The notes beneath the pieces are model-generated. The model was not told the origin of the DNA and searched no databases. It saw only the letters and a program-made list of their open reading frames with translations. A stretch of DNA of 64,000 nucleotides, taken from Spongilla lacustris. Taxonomy: Eukaryota > Porifera > Demospongiae > Spongillida > Spongillidae. Below, in pieces: positions 10,872-28,600 of the stretch. The translations under genes were made by a program, and so were the position numbers. The stretch lies in contig OX442429.1 of the NCBI GenBank assembly GCA_949361645.1, positions 4,443,147 to 4,507,146 on the forward strand, given 5' to 3'. Position 1 is the first letter of the stretch; each line of letters starts with the position of its first letter.

Positions 10872-11423
10872 TCATGTGAAGGCTTTCGGCTTCAGAAACT
10901 GGTCAGCGCTGGTGGCTAATGCTCGTGTTCTCTGCTGGTCAGAGTTTATCGCTTCAGGTTGTGACACTTGCGCTTGATTGCTCGCCAAAATAGGTGTAGT
11001 AGTCTTGGCCACAGCACCGTAGTTTCGCCTCTGTGGTGGCGGATTGCTCTCCTTGCCTTGAGGTGGCTCAACACTTCTGTATCGCGCTGCAGCTTCCTCC
11101 ATTTTCATCTTCGTTTCTATTGCCCTTTTCAGGCTCTCTTTAACGGATTCAAATTCTTTAATGCTCTTCTTCATGTCACACACGGCTCGGGTATCGTATT
11201 CAATATCGAAGCACGCCCCTTCCACCTGTTTGTTTACAAGGTCCAGAGTTTGCTTCTGCCCAAGGACGCGAGGCACTGCAACCGATATGTGTTCCTGAAT
11301 GCGGTACATACCTAGCGAAGGCTCGTTCGCCAGTGAGTAAATCGTTGTGTTAAAATTGTTGACTACTTTGCGTATACTCGTCTGTACGTCCCCATCATTG
11401 AACTGCGCCATTTTAAGATCCAT
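10872..11423 (-). CDS. BORCS8: BORC complex subunit 8
   Basis: An intronless 183-aa protein. Residues about 15-110 match the BORCS8/MEF2BNB family (IYSLANEPSLGMYRIQEHIS, then IEYDTRAVCDMKKSI). BORCS8 is part of BORC, the lysosome-associated complex that recruits ARL8 and positions lysosomes. The family is usually about 120 aa in vertebrates. Here about 70 extra residues rich in P, Q, S and A follow the conserved helices and look disordered. ATG 11423 is used; a second in-frame ATG four codons on (MAQFNDG) is also possible. It is transcribed away from the MRG gene, 343 bp between start codons. Confidence 0.88.
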   Translation of the reverse strand: MDLKMAQFNDGDVQTSIRKVVNNFNTTIYSLANEPSLGMYRIQEHISVAVPRVLGQKQTLDLVNKQVEGACFDIEYDTRAVCDMKKSIKEFESVKESLKRAIETKMKMEEAAARYRSVEPPQGKESNPPPQRRNYGAVAKTTTPILASNQAQVSQPEAINSDQQRTRALATSADQFLKPKAFT

Positions 11424-11766
11424 TGATCCGGAACAAGGGTTTTACATATAGTAAGCAAGTTGGCTTCCTGATTTTTGCTATTAATTATTATATAAACAAA
11501 TTCGCTTTATTTCGAATAGAAGCGCACCTACATGAATTATTTGGCTGATTTTGTAATTTACCTTTTGGGTGGGTATTTCGCATTGCATCCATATTATTTG
11601 TGGGACAACTGGTTATTCTAACTCGAACCTTTGTAAGGTAACTAAGTACGTAACCACATTCGTCTGTAACAGAAAGCTGTACTGTATCATTATTTACTAA
11701 CTTACCACCGGTATCCATATGACTAAGGATATTTATTTATATATATATGCCAGGAGCACTCCCATT
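11424..11766. promoter_or_regulatory. shared BORCS8/MRG divergent promoter
   Basis: The only DNA between two outward-facing start codons. A TATATATATA-like run lies at about 11735-11750, just before the MRG start. The promoter role is inferred from gene orientation and spacing. Confidence 0.5.
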
Positions 11767-12030
11767 ATGTGTGACACGGAGGAGGTAGCTATAATTATTC
11801 CACAAATTCTTAAGACTCATCTTGAAGATGATTGTGTCGAGATTGTAAAACGAGGAAAGGTGAGTAACTCTAGTAAGTGTGCATACGCATGTCTCTTATT
11901 TGTTGCAATGGGGGGACCATTTCATTGCAGCTTTTGAAGTTGCCACGTGAGCCCAATGTTCAAGTCATATTGAGGAACTATTTTGCTTACTGTGTGTCTA
12001 ACAGTAATGAAGAAACCAAGTAAGCCTTAT

Positions 12031-12078
<48 letters not shown>

Positions 12079-13637
12079 AGAGAGAGAGGGAGAGAGAGAG
12101 GGAGGGAGAGAGAGATGGAGAGAGAGAGGGAGGGAGAGAGAGAGGGAGGGAGAGAGAAAGGGAGAGAGGGAGAGAGAGGGAGGGATGGAGAGAGAGATGG
12201 AGAGAGAGAGAGGGAGAGAGAGGGAGGGAGGGAGAGAGAGAGGGAGGGAGAGGGAGAGAGAGGGAGGGAGAGAGAGGGAGGGAGAGAGAGAGGGAGAGAG
12301 GGAGGGAGGGAGGGAGAGGGAGAGAGGGAGGGAGAGCGAGAGGGAGAGAGAGAGGGAGAGAGAGAATGGGGGAGGGGATAAGTAGAAAAGGAAATTTGGG
12401 GTTGGGAAAGATGCAGTTATTGATTATATATCCATTAAGCAATGCCCAAGTAAAAAATGTCCAGTGTGTAGAAAATAAGATTATGCATATTTACATTTTA
12501 TATGGATGTGCGTCGGAAAACCCCACCCCCCCCCCCACACACACACACACAGATTTGTTTACTACACAGCAATAACTTACAACATCAGCACCACACTATG
12601 TGGTAGGTGGTTTGAGGGCAATGCAGCTTAGCCAAAACAACTGTGTGGGTGTGAACCAACAAGTATTGGTATTGATAGCTCCTTTTCTCACATTTACAAA
12701 TGTGTTAAAATATAAATTTTAGCTTAAGATTTATTTTGCCTCTCCTTCAGTTTGGCCTTGACTTCTGAGGTACTGGATGGTATAAAGATCTATTTTGACT
12801 TCGTTTTGTCTGACCACCTTCTTTATGCACAAGAGAGGCAGCAGTATGCACAGTTTTTTCCTCAGCAAGAACTGGAAGTCAGCCCCCAGCTTAATATCCC
12901 TGATGGCATCAATCTCATTACCACTGGCGAGGCCCTGGCTGAGAACAGTGTGAGCTCTGAGCAACCCACACATGTACCATCAAGTGTGTATGGAGTAGAG
13001 CATCTACTGAGGCTTTTTGTGAAGTTTCCTCACTTCCTTTCTAAAGCACAGTTCCCAAGCGCTCACATCCACCAGCTGCATCAGTACTTCAAAGACTTTT
13101 TACTGTAAGGAAATTTTCTGCTAACAATATAATGCACGTTAAGGTATGTTTGCACTGATGGTTCAGTGGTAGAATTCTCGCCTGCCACGCGGGAGGCCCG
13201 GGTTCGATTCCCGGTCAGTGCATTTTATTAAATTTATTTATTTTTTAAACCCTAGTACGCGGAAAGTCCGGGTTCAAATCTCGGTCAGCGCTTTTGTTTT
13301 TGGCTATTTTTTTTTTGTTTGCAATTATAATGCCATCATATCTACTGAAGGAAATTACGTTTAAATATATGAGCACTGATGGTTCAGTGGTAGAATTCTC
13401 GCCTGCCACGCGGGAGGCCCGGGTTCGATTCCCGGTCAGTGCATTTTTTTTTTTTTGCACAACTTGTAACCATTAATTTTATCAGTTGTTTTTCGACGAT
13501 AGTTTAAAAAAAAAAAAATCTTATCACACATGAAGCACTTTTCTGCAGGAATATCCTTTATTCTCAGAATTTCAAACCGCATTACACGTGTAAACCTAAC
13601 ATGTATAGTGCTTTCTAAATGTGTTTCAAGATTTAAA

Positions 13638-13693
<56 letters not shown>

Positions 13694-13840
13694 CCCCCCT
13701 CTCCTCTCAACTTCTCTCTGCTCTCCACTTTGCACACAAGTTATATTGCAAAGATGCCAGAGCTATTTCCAGAAGACAAGTATGAAGTCTTCAACACCAT
13801 TAGCACAGACACAGCAGATTCAATTTCAATGGTGACATGA
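11767..13840 (+). CDS. MRG-domain protein without chromodomain
   Basis: Four exons (11767-11859, 11931-12019, 12751-13104, 13741-13840) give 211 aa, almost all MRG domain: PREPNVQVILRNYF, then LDGIKIYFDFVLSDHLLY, YGVEHLLRLFVKFP, then QYFKDFLLYIAKMPELFP. MRG proteins (MRG15/MORF4L1, MORF4L2) are chromatin adaptors in NuA4/TIP60 acetyltransferase and Sin3 deacetylase complexes. The MRG fold binds short motifs in MRGBP, PALB2 and related partners. All junction phases close, and ATG 11767 starts the first exon. MRG15 has an N-terminal chromodomain; I find none between BORCS8 and this exon, so it resembles the MRG-only type (MORF4L2). A 30-residue insert rich in Q, E and S separates two MRG helices. 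An unseen upstream exon cannot be fully excluded, since TATGCCAG|GAGC at 11753 could be an acceptor. Confidence 0.85.
12033..12366. repeat. (AG)n/(GGGA)n purine tract
   Basis: About 330 bp of almost pure purine, GAGAGA and GGGAGGGA, in intron 2 of the MRG gene. Long Arg-Glu and Ser-Leu readings here are artefacts. Confidence 0.95.
13152..13222 (+). tRNA. tRNA-Gly (GCC), copy 1
   Basis: A 71-nt gene with a perfect 7-bp acceptor stem (GCACTGA/TCAGTGC), A box TGGTTCAGTGG, anticodon loop CTGCCAC (anticodon GCC), B box GGTTCGATTCC and a 3' TTTT terminator. It lies in intron 3 of the MRG gene on the same strand. Confidence 0.97.
13255..13291 (+). pseudogene. tRNA-Gly 3'-half fragment
   Basis: The sequence keeps the variable/T-arm half of a tRNA (CCGGGTTCAAATCTCGGTCA) with changes from the flanking intact genes, and lacks the D arm and anticodon stem. 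It lies between the two intact tRNA-Gly genes. Confidence 0.6.
13373..13443 (+). tRNA. tRNA-Gly (GCC), copy 2
   Basis: Identical to copy 1 over all 71 nt, followed by a run of 13 T residues as Pol III terminator. It lies in the same intron and orientation. Confidence 0.97.
13645..13691. repeat. (CT)n microsatellite
   Basis: A pure CT tract just upstream of the last MRG exon. It may act as an extended polypyrimidine tract. Confidence 0.9.
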
Positions 13841-13917
13841 TGCTATTCCGGGGAACACACATAGGAAGGCACAAAGAGTGACAACACTTTGTTCCAAAAC
13901 TTGAGAGCCTCCTCTCA

Positions 13918-15291
13918 TCATGTGTGTGCTTCTTTCATCACCCAAAGTCCATCACGAAGAAAATGAATGCTTTCAATAGCAATACCCTTGTTCACTGTGG
14001 CTCTGTGTTGTGTGCACATTTCAGGGTACATGGGGGGAAAACACAAGGTCACATGACAGAAGGGGGGAGGAGGGGTAAGATCAAAGAAATCATACATATC
14101 CTGCGTTGATAGCTTGGTAAGGCCAATACAGAGACTGTGTTCTTTTCCTTCAGCCATTACTGCCTGCATGGTCAGTCAAGGCATCACAACTACTTTAAAT
14201 TCTCAGATCTATAATTAAATACCTATTATACTAATTGTCACCAAGGCAGCTGTACCCAAAATACTCACACAGTGAACTTTATTCTATAGGTTAAATTATA
14301 CGAGTGTCTATTTACGCTACTGTTTTTAATAAAAAGTAGCATTTTCTTCGGTGGACAGAACATACAATATTAAGGGGTTTTTTTTTCTTCCTTTTCTCAA
14401 ATTATTTATACCTACATTAACAATATGTTGCAAGATACTTCATCAGGCTAATATATCTGAACATTTGCCTAAATATAATTTGTGCAATCTTTGGGACACG
14501 TTTTTATTTAAAATAAAATACAAAAGACCGTTTCCAAAATCGTAATATTTATGCCCAGCGTTAAGGAGGTCACACCCACATTTGAATTTCTGTGGTTTGG
14601 ATACAACAATAGTGTTCTCTGGAAGAGAAGTATCCATCTTTGCACCTTTGGATGTTAAACCCGGACACATGATATTGGCACCACTGAGGATAAACTTTAT
14701 GGCTCCTTTGTCGACTTGCACACGTGGGAGAATAGTTGGATCTGTTAGAGAGTACAAGCAAACCATACAGTTATTGCTAGAAACTCAATCATGTACGCAA
14801 ATACAGAAATTAAAACTTGCATTTGTGCAGTAATTTGAGTGTGGGGATGTAATTTTCATCCCTCTGATCATGAAAGAACAGTACTTCATTCTTTACAGCC
14901 ACCAATTCTATATGTTCTCGACTTTGTAATGAAACGCAGTGTATGGGGTAATAACAATTAAATTCATACAATTTACATTTAGCAGGTAGAAACTACGTGT
15001 ACATTTGATGATGTAATGCGTGTATTTTTACATGATCGAGCTAGGAGATCTCGTCTTTCTCACCTACCACTTGATCATGTGCACAGCCTCTTTCTTTGGA
15101 ATGATATCATCAATGTAGTCTTCGATTGGTGGATATTGTTCCATTAGCTTCGTTCTAATGGCCCTTACTACGGATGATTTGGCTTGGTTGAAACCGGAGA
15201 CATCTTCAGCTGCATTAAACCTAAATTGATCGATGCCAAACCAAATTACCGACCAAGCCGATAAACCAGGGCGTTCTCACTTTTTGAACAT
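13918..15291 (-). CDS. MCTS1: MCTS1 translation reinitiation/recycling factor
   Basis: Six exons (15291-15281, 15220-15068, 14921-14821, 14741-14605, 14163-14096, 14002-13918) encode 184 aa, close to the 181 aa of human MCTS1. Hallmarks are MFKKF at the start, then IIPKKEAVHMIKC, and a PUA-domain core VDKGAIKFILSGANIMCPGL. The end reads VNKGIAIESIHFLRDGLW. MCTS1 pairs with DENR to recycle 40S subunits and promote reinitiation after short uORFs. Intron 3 must use a GC donor (AAAT|GCAAGT at 14820): only that choice restores the conserved HKYPTILP and the frame. The stop lies 78 bp from the MRG stop (convergent), and the start is 168 bp downstream of the OGT stop on the same strand. Confidence 0.95.
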
Positions 15292-15458
15292 CGTTGTGTC
15301 AACACCGAAACTCTAATATAGGCGCACTTTCGACCACGTGAGCGACTAACAATACATTATTACGTCACGGAATTGCAAAAAAAAAACGTACAGCAGGTAA
15401 CAGAAACAGAGAAGAGAGGAGTCAAAAAAAAAAATTAATCGGAAAAGATGGTAATATC

Positions 15459-22083
<6,625 letters not shown>

Positions 22084-22307
22084 AAGGCCGGCCTGCTTAT
22101 GCTTTAAAAATAAGGCTAACTGCAGATCGAATGCTACTTAAGAGAAGCTAAGAACGTCGTCTGGAACCAACTGCTTTCTATACACTAGTGGGCGTCCTAT
22201 GGCTCGCATTTAGTAGTACTACGGTCGACTACGAGTCGACGGCCATTTTTCGTTTTGCGGTTACGTTAATGCACAATCCTGGACCGGCATCAGGACGACA
22301 ATAAAAC
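22084..22307. promoter_or_regulatory. shared OGT/PIBF1 divergent promoter
   Basis: About 220 bp separate the OGT start (22083, minus) from the first ATG on the PIBF1 side (22308, plus). It is relatively CpG-containing compared with flanks (ACGGTCGACTACGAGTCGAC near 22221). Role inferred from orientation. Confidence 0.5.
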
Positions 22308-22330
22308 ATGGAAATGGCGGTTAACTGGAG
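22308..22330 (+). promoter_or_regulatory. candidate uORF in PIBF1 5' exon
   Basis: ATG 22308 in good context (AACATGG) reads seven codons to the donor GGAG|GTATGC at 22330. After splicing to 22620 it gives one more codon and then TGA, which overlaps the main ATG as ATGA. This depends on the first exon being spliced as proposed; a pyrimidine-rich tract and TACAG precede 22620. Confidence 0.4.
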
Positions 22331-22619
22331 GTATGCAGCGGTTTTTTAGGTTGTAGGCGGCCTGCATAGTAAAACCAACATAACACGCAACGACCCGACT
22401 TACCATTTGCTCTCTTGTATTTAAACTTGTTCACTTCATCCATAACTAGCGCGTACAACTACTCCGCACCGAAACTACTTTTAGTTTTTCCCCTCCTTTC
22501 TGTACTCCGCGGAAGCGATTCTATTTATTGACGTTTTACTTTATTAAAACCACCGGACCCTTTATTTCTGGTATAGTCGCTGCTACCGCCTTTTTTCCTC
22601 ACCCCCGACCTTTGTACAG

Positions 22620-25600
22620 ATGACAATGCATAGCGAGTCCGATTTGGAAGCCACCCTGCAGACCACAGACCACTCCACCACCACCTATTCCACTCTGGAC
22701 ACGAGTGACAACGCCCTCAGCAGGCTCAATGTCACCAAGGACGACCTGGAGAGAAGGCAGCTGCTGCACAACCTCCAGCTGCTCAAGCTTGAGGTGTCTC
22801 AGAAGGAGCTTGTCATTGACACACTCAAGGCTGAGCATGCCAGCCAGGTGGAGGACCTTCAGGAGAGGCTGGCTGACCTGGCCCACGAGAAGCAGCTGGT
22901 CCAGGCAAGGCTCAAGTCTCTGTCCCAGGCCTACGATGCAGAGCTGAGGCTCATCCGGGAGCAGACCCAGCAGGAGATGTCAGTCCTGGCTGTGAGGGCC
23001 AAGGAACTGGAGGATGCCAACCCTTTTGTTGGTCACCAGGTAGAGGACTTGAAGCAAGCTGTCATGGGGATGTGCTTGTCTGAGTCCGAGTACGCCAGAT
23101 TAAGAGCAAAGGATATGAATTCTCTGCCACTGAAGGATTATATCATGGTGAGAAAAAACATTGAATGGAGGAGGGGAGGTGGGTTTTAAAAGCTAAAACC
23201 AACATGTGGAAACAAAAATAAGATTTCTGTGCCAAAATGAAAAATGTCTTGTATCTGGCATAATGGCTTGCCCCTTAGTTAAGTGAGTGGAACCTGTTCT
23301 TTTGGCTATAAATTTATTGGTTAATTGGGTGGGGTATTCCTTCCCCAAGACATTGCTGGAACCTACTTTCGTACAAATCAGCACCTACCCTCGTACCTAC
23401 CCTCATATATACATGTACCAGCACCTACCTACCTTCATATATACCAGCACCTACCCTCATACATATCAGCACCTACCCTCATACATATCAGCACCTACCC
23501 TCATATATACCAGCACCTACCCTCATATATACCAGCACCTACCCTCGTACCTACCCTCATATACATTGTATACCAGCACCTACTCAGCTATATGTATATA
23601 CATGTATGTGGGATAATGTATTCATGGTACATGTACATGGTTGACCAATCACTTTTCTAAAGCAATAAATTATACATGCAGCTTAGCATGATTTGTAGCA
23701 TGTCTAGTGAATTGTGTGTAGATGGTTACTGTGAAGTGAACTGTCACGCACATTGTGTTGTCTGTATAAGGCATGCTGGAACTTGTCTCCCTCCACCATC
23801 TTTGTACCAGGTGCATCTCTACGAGCACCTGCTCCCACTGCAGCAGGACTGCAGGGCACTCACAGATCAGGTCAAGGAGCTCACAGATGACCTGTCAGCT
23901 ATTAGGCTGGAGCATGGTGCTTGTGGTGAGGTAAGGAGAGGGGGAGGGGGGGGGAATACATCCATGGTGATGGGGGGAACATGGGGCCTGGTAAGGGGAG
24001 AGGGAACAGGGTACTGTTAAGGGGAGAGGGAACAGGGTGCCTGTTAAGGGGAGAAGGAACATGGTGCCTGTTAAGGGAAGAGGGAACAGGGTGCCTGTTA
24101 AGGGGAGAGGGAACAGGGTGCCTGTTAAGGGGAGAGGGAACAGGGTGCCTGTTAAGGGAAGAGCTAACAGGGTGCATTGGGTGAGAGGGGAGAGTGAACG
24201 TGGTGCCTGGTGAGACTTCCTCTGGCAGCCTTATTGCTTTCAGTGAGTTGTTTGTGGTCATTAGCATTCTCCATTTTCAGAGTCTTTCACTCAAAGATGA
24301 GCAGTTGGCACAGATGGAGGCGCAGTGCTCTCAGCTCTCCAGAGAGCTATCCCATGTGCGCAGTCATTTGGAACAGGGGCACTACAGAATAGAACATCTT
24401 GATACCATGAGACAGTACGAAGTGTGTGTGTGTGTGTGTGTCTGTGTTGTGTGTGTGTGTGCACATTGTGGGGAGGGGGATCCATAATAAAATTGAAACC
24501 TCCTTGCTGTGTAATTTTGAAGATTGTCATTTTCACCATGGTTAGTTGCAACACTGTCAGCATTGATTTAATAAGCCTCACTTAACCACTTTACTTGACC
24601 ATTTTATGTCTTGCTTAAATTGTCACTCAGTTAATAATTTTATATTGCATTCCTTTTACTGGCTTACCCTTAGGCTTTGTGCATATTACCCATAGGCTTC
24701 ATCGTGCACATTACCCATAGGCGTCATCATGCACATTACCCATAGGCTTCATCGTGCACATTACCCATAGGCTTCATTGTGCACATTACCCATAGGCTTC
24801 ATTGTGCACATTACCCATAGGCGTCATCATGCACATTACCCATAGGCTTCATCGTGCACATTACCCATAGGCTTCATCATGCCATAGGCTTCATCATGCC
24901 ATAGGCTTCATCATGCACATTACCCATAGGCTTCATTGTACACATTACCCATAGGCGTCATCATGCACATTACCCATAGGCTTCATCGTGCACATTACCC
25001 ATAGGCTTCATCGTGCACATTACCCATAGGCTTCATCATGCCATAGGCTTCATCATGCATATTACCCATAGGCTTCATCGTGCACATTACCCATAGGCTT
25101 CATTGTGCACATTACCCATAGGCGTCATCATGCACATTACCCATAGGCTTCATCGTGCACATTACCCATAGGCTTCATCGTGCACATTACCCATAGGCTT
25201 CATCGTGCACATTACCCATAGGCTTCATCGTGCACATTACCCATAGGCTTCATCGTGCACATTACCCATAGGCTTCATCGTGCACATTACCCATAGGCTT
25301 CATCGTGCACATTACCCATAGGCTTCATCGTGCACATTACCCATAGGCTTCATCATGCCATAGGGTTCATCATGCACATGTGCGCAGTTGGGCAACACAT
25401 GCACACATGTACATGTACATGTATGTATACACATGATGTATTTGTGCGTGGCCATGCCTGTTCAAGCCTGTACCATTTAATACTTTAACTCTTAAGACCC
25501 TGTTGAAGGTGCACCTGAACACATACACCATTAGTTAATCATGTTTTGGTTTTCTTCTGCAAGTGAACGAGATGTGCTGAGGGCTGAAGTGGACACCTTA

Positions 25601-28600
25601 AAACGTACAGTGCTGGAACTTGAGTCTGCAGCAGGGGCCAGCAAGGACAGAGAAGGCAGCATACATAAGGAGGTTAGGAGGGTAGACATGGAGGATACCA
25701 GTGGAAAGGGGATGCCATATGGCTCATGCACGCGCATTTCTTAAATTGCATGGCAGAGTTTGTGTCGTAGCAAATCCATGTGAGAACGTGCATTATGTAG
25801 TGCTGCACTTAATTGGAACAATGGAATTGAAATATTCCATGCATGTGGGTGTAGTGTACATGTACATGTGAGCAATGGCGTGAGCATGTGATATGAGTTT
25901 GTGTGATGAGCATGGCTATGTAATTATATGATGTGTGATGTGTGTGGCTATGTAATTATATGATGTGTGATGTGTTTGTGTGAGCATGTGACGGGTAATG
26001 TGTGGGCACATCCACTTGATGGTAAGATTATGTGCTCCCAGGCCTGAGGTGTAGTAACTGTGCTACTCAGCTATGCAGGATGGGCTACCATCAACTGCTG
26101 TAATGTGAGGATATAGCTAGAGGTATGGAGGTGGGAGGAGGGATGTGGAGGTAGGAAGAAGGGATATTTGTGGGAGGGAGAGGCATAATGAATTTAGTTC
26201 ACCTTTAAGAACATCATGGGTATTGAGATTCGAGAGGTAGCACCTTTGTTTCCTCCTACCTCCCCACACCCTTGTTTCCTCTCTTCACACCTTTCCCTCA
26301 CCACTACTTCACGTGTAGCTGCTAGAGGAACGGCATACAGTGACCCTTCTCAGACAAGACAAGGATTATCTGAGTCGTCAGGTCAGTGAGCTCACAGGGG
26401 GGTGTGCCCACCTGGAGGAAAGGTGTGGCTTGCTCTCAAGGCAACTGGACGAAGTTAAGACAGCCAAGGAGAAGACATACGAGCATTTCCTTAAAGCCAA
26501 GTGAGTAGTATGTACCATGTGTGTGTGTGCATGTGTGTGTGTGCGTGTGTGTGTGTGCGTGTGTGTGTGTGTGTTCATGTGTGTGTGTGTTGTGTGTGTG
26601 TTGTGTTGTGTGTGTTCATGTGTGTGTGTTTTGTATGTGTTCATGTGTGTGTGTGTGTGTTCATGTGTGTGTGTGTGTGTGTTCATGTGTGTGTGTTGTG
26701 TTGTGTGTGTGTTCATGTGTGTGTGTTCATGTGTGTGTGTTGTGTTGTGTGTGTGTGTTCATGTGTGTGTTGTGTTGTGTGTGTGTGTGTTCATGTGTGT
26801 GTTGTGTTGTGTGTGTTGTGTTGTGTGTGTGTGTGGTACATTACTTTACCACTTTCCCTTTGAAGCAGACATGTAAAGGATGTGGATTTCCTTTGTGTGG
26901 TGACAGTACTAAGGTTTTTTATACCCGCAATAGGATCAATCACAAGATGCCCCCATGACTGTTTGCAGGTTCACACACTGTACATGTACATTTAGATATG
27001 CATGTACATGCACATATGCTTTCTGCTCCTTTCACCACCCATACATATAAAGTACCTCCACCAGTAAATGTGAGCTAATGTGGAGGTTGTTGGTGGTAAC
27101 TTACTTGTCTGTGGGGAGAATGATACAAGTATCCAAGTGATGTGGAGTGCAAATCTAGTAAAGTGGTATCTCAAGTTTTAGTTTTTATTCAGTCATCTCA
27201 ATGCTTCAGATATTACGTGAACTCTCTGCCATGGTTACATGTGTAGGTACATGTATCACATGCAGCGCATGTACATGTATGTGTTGAGTGCTTGTATGGG
27301 AATGTGCTTGTGTGGGAATGTGCTTGTGAGAATGTGCTTGTGGGAATGTGCTTGTGTGGGAATGTGCTTGTGGGAATGTGCTTGTGGGAATGTGCTTGTG
27401 TGAATGTGCTTGTGGGAATGTGCTTGTGGGAATGTGCTTGTGGGAATGTGCTTGTGGGAATGTGCTTGTGGGAATGTGCATGTATGTGGATGTGCATGTA
27501 TGTGGATGTGCATGTATGTGGATGTGCGTCATATGTGATTATGTGTGTATATGTGGTGCATGTGTACATGTATGTGTGTGTATAGATGTACAGGTGTATG
27601 TGTGTACAGTGTATCGGTATGTTTGTACAGTGTATGTGTGCATGTACGTACAGTATACATGTATGTATGCATGTATGTTTGTGCAGGTGTATGTTCTTGG
27701 ATAGTCCACTTTCCTTCTGTGCACAGTGTTTTGATTATATATGATGTATACTTCTATGTGCACAAGCATGTACAACAGATATGTGTGTATATTATTCATC
27801 TGCTGTAGCACCAGTGCTGTGTACAGTAGGAGGTTGAGGAAATACTGTGTCGTGTACTCTGGTAACCCCTCGTCAATGATATTACCACTGTGCACAATGG
27901 TATGATGGTGTACCCTTGTGTTGATCCATTGAATCAGAGTACTCTGCTGGCCAGGCTGTAACTTCACCAGGGTGATCAAGTTTGGATTTTAATATTATAT
28001 AATGGTGTATACATGTTGATGTAATTATTCATGACAGAGACCTCACCATCCCTTCATGGGACACATACCTCACCATCCCTTCATGGGACAGATACCTCAT
28101 CATCCCTTCATGGGACAGCTACCTCACCTCCACCATCCCTTCATGGGACCTTCATCCCTTTACAAATCAGATCCCCATCATCTCTTTGAGAGAGTACCTT
28201 ACTGGAACATCAAAGCATGAATAGGGTGTACGTGTAAATCCAAAAGTCAACTTAAGATCTGTGCCTATTTACAAGGGTATTATGCTTATATGGGTATGAA
28301 TACTAAGTGTACAGATTAGAATATGCTGCATACGTTGTCATGTGCATGTATATACAAATGTATGTTGTCATGGGTCGCTGATCCTTTCTCTTCTTCCCTT
28401 CCCTCTTCTTGATTCTTCAAACCCTACATTCTCACCTCTCTCCCTCCCATTCCCCTCCTTACCTTCCTTCCTCCCCTTCCCTCTTCTTCCAACCCTCCCT
28501 TCTTCCTCTTTCCCGCTCTTCATTATTAGGGAGGACAACAAGAGAGAGTACGAAGCCCGCATGCAGCAAGAGCTTGACTCCCTCAGATCACGAATGAACC

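Noticed and set aside
11488..11718. 76-codon minus-strand frame between BORCS8 and MRG
   Set aside because: Lies in the divergent promoter, has no recognisable domain, and contains an internal donor-like sequence right after its start.
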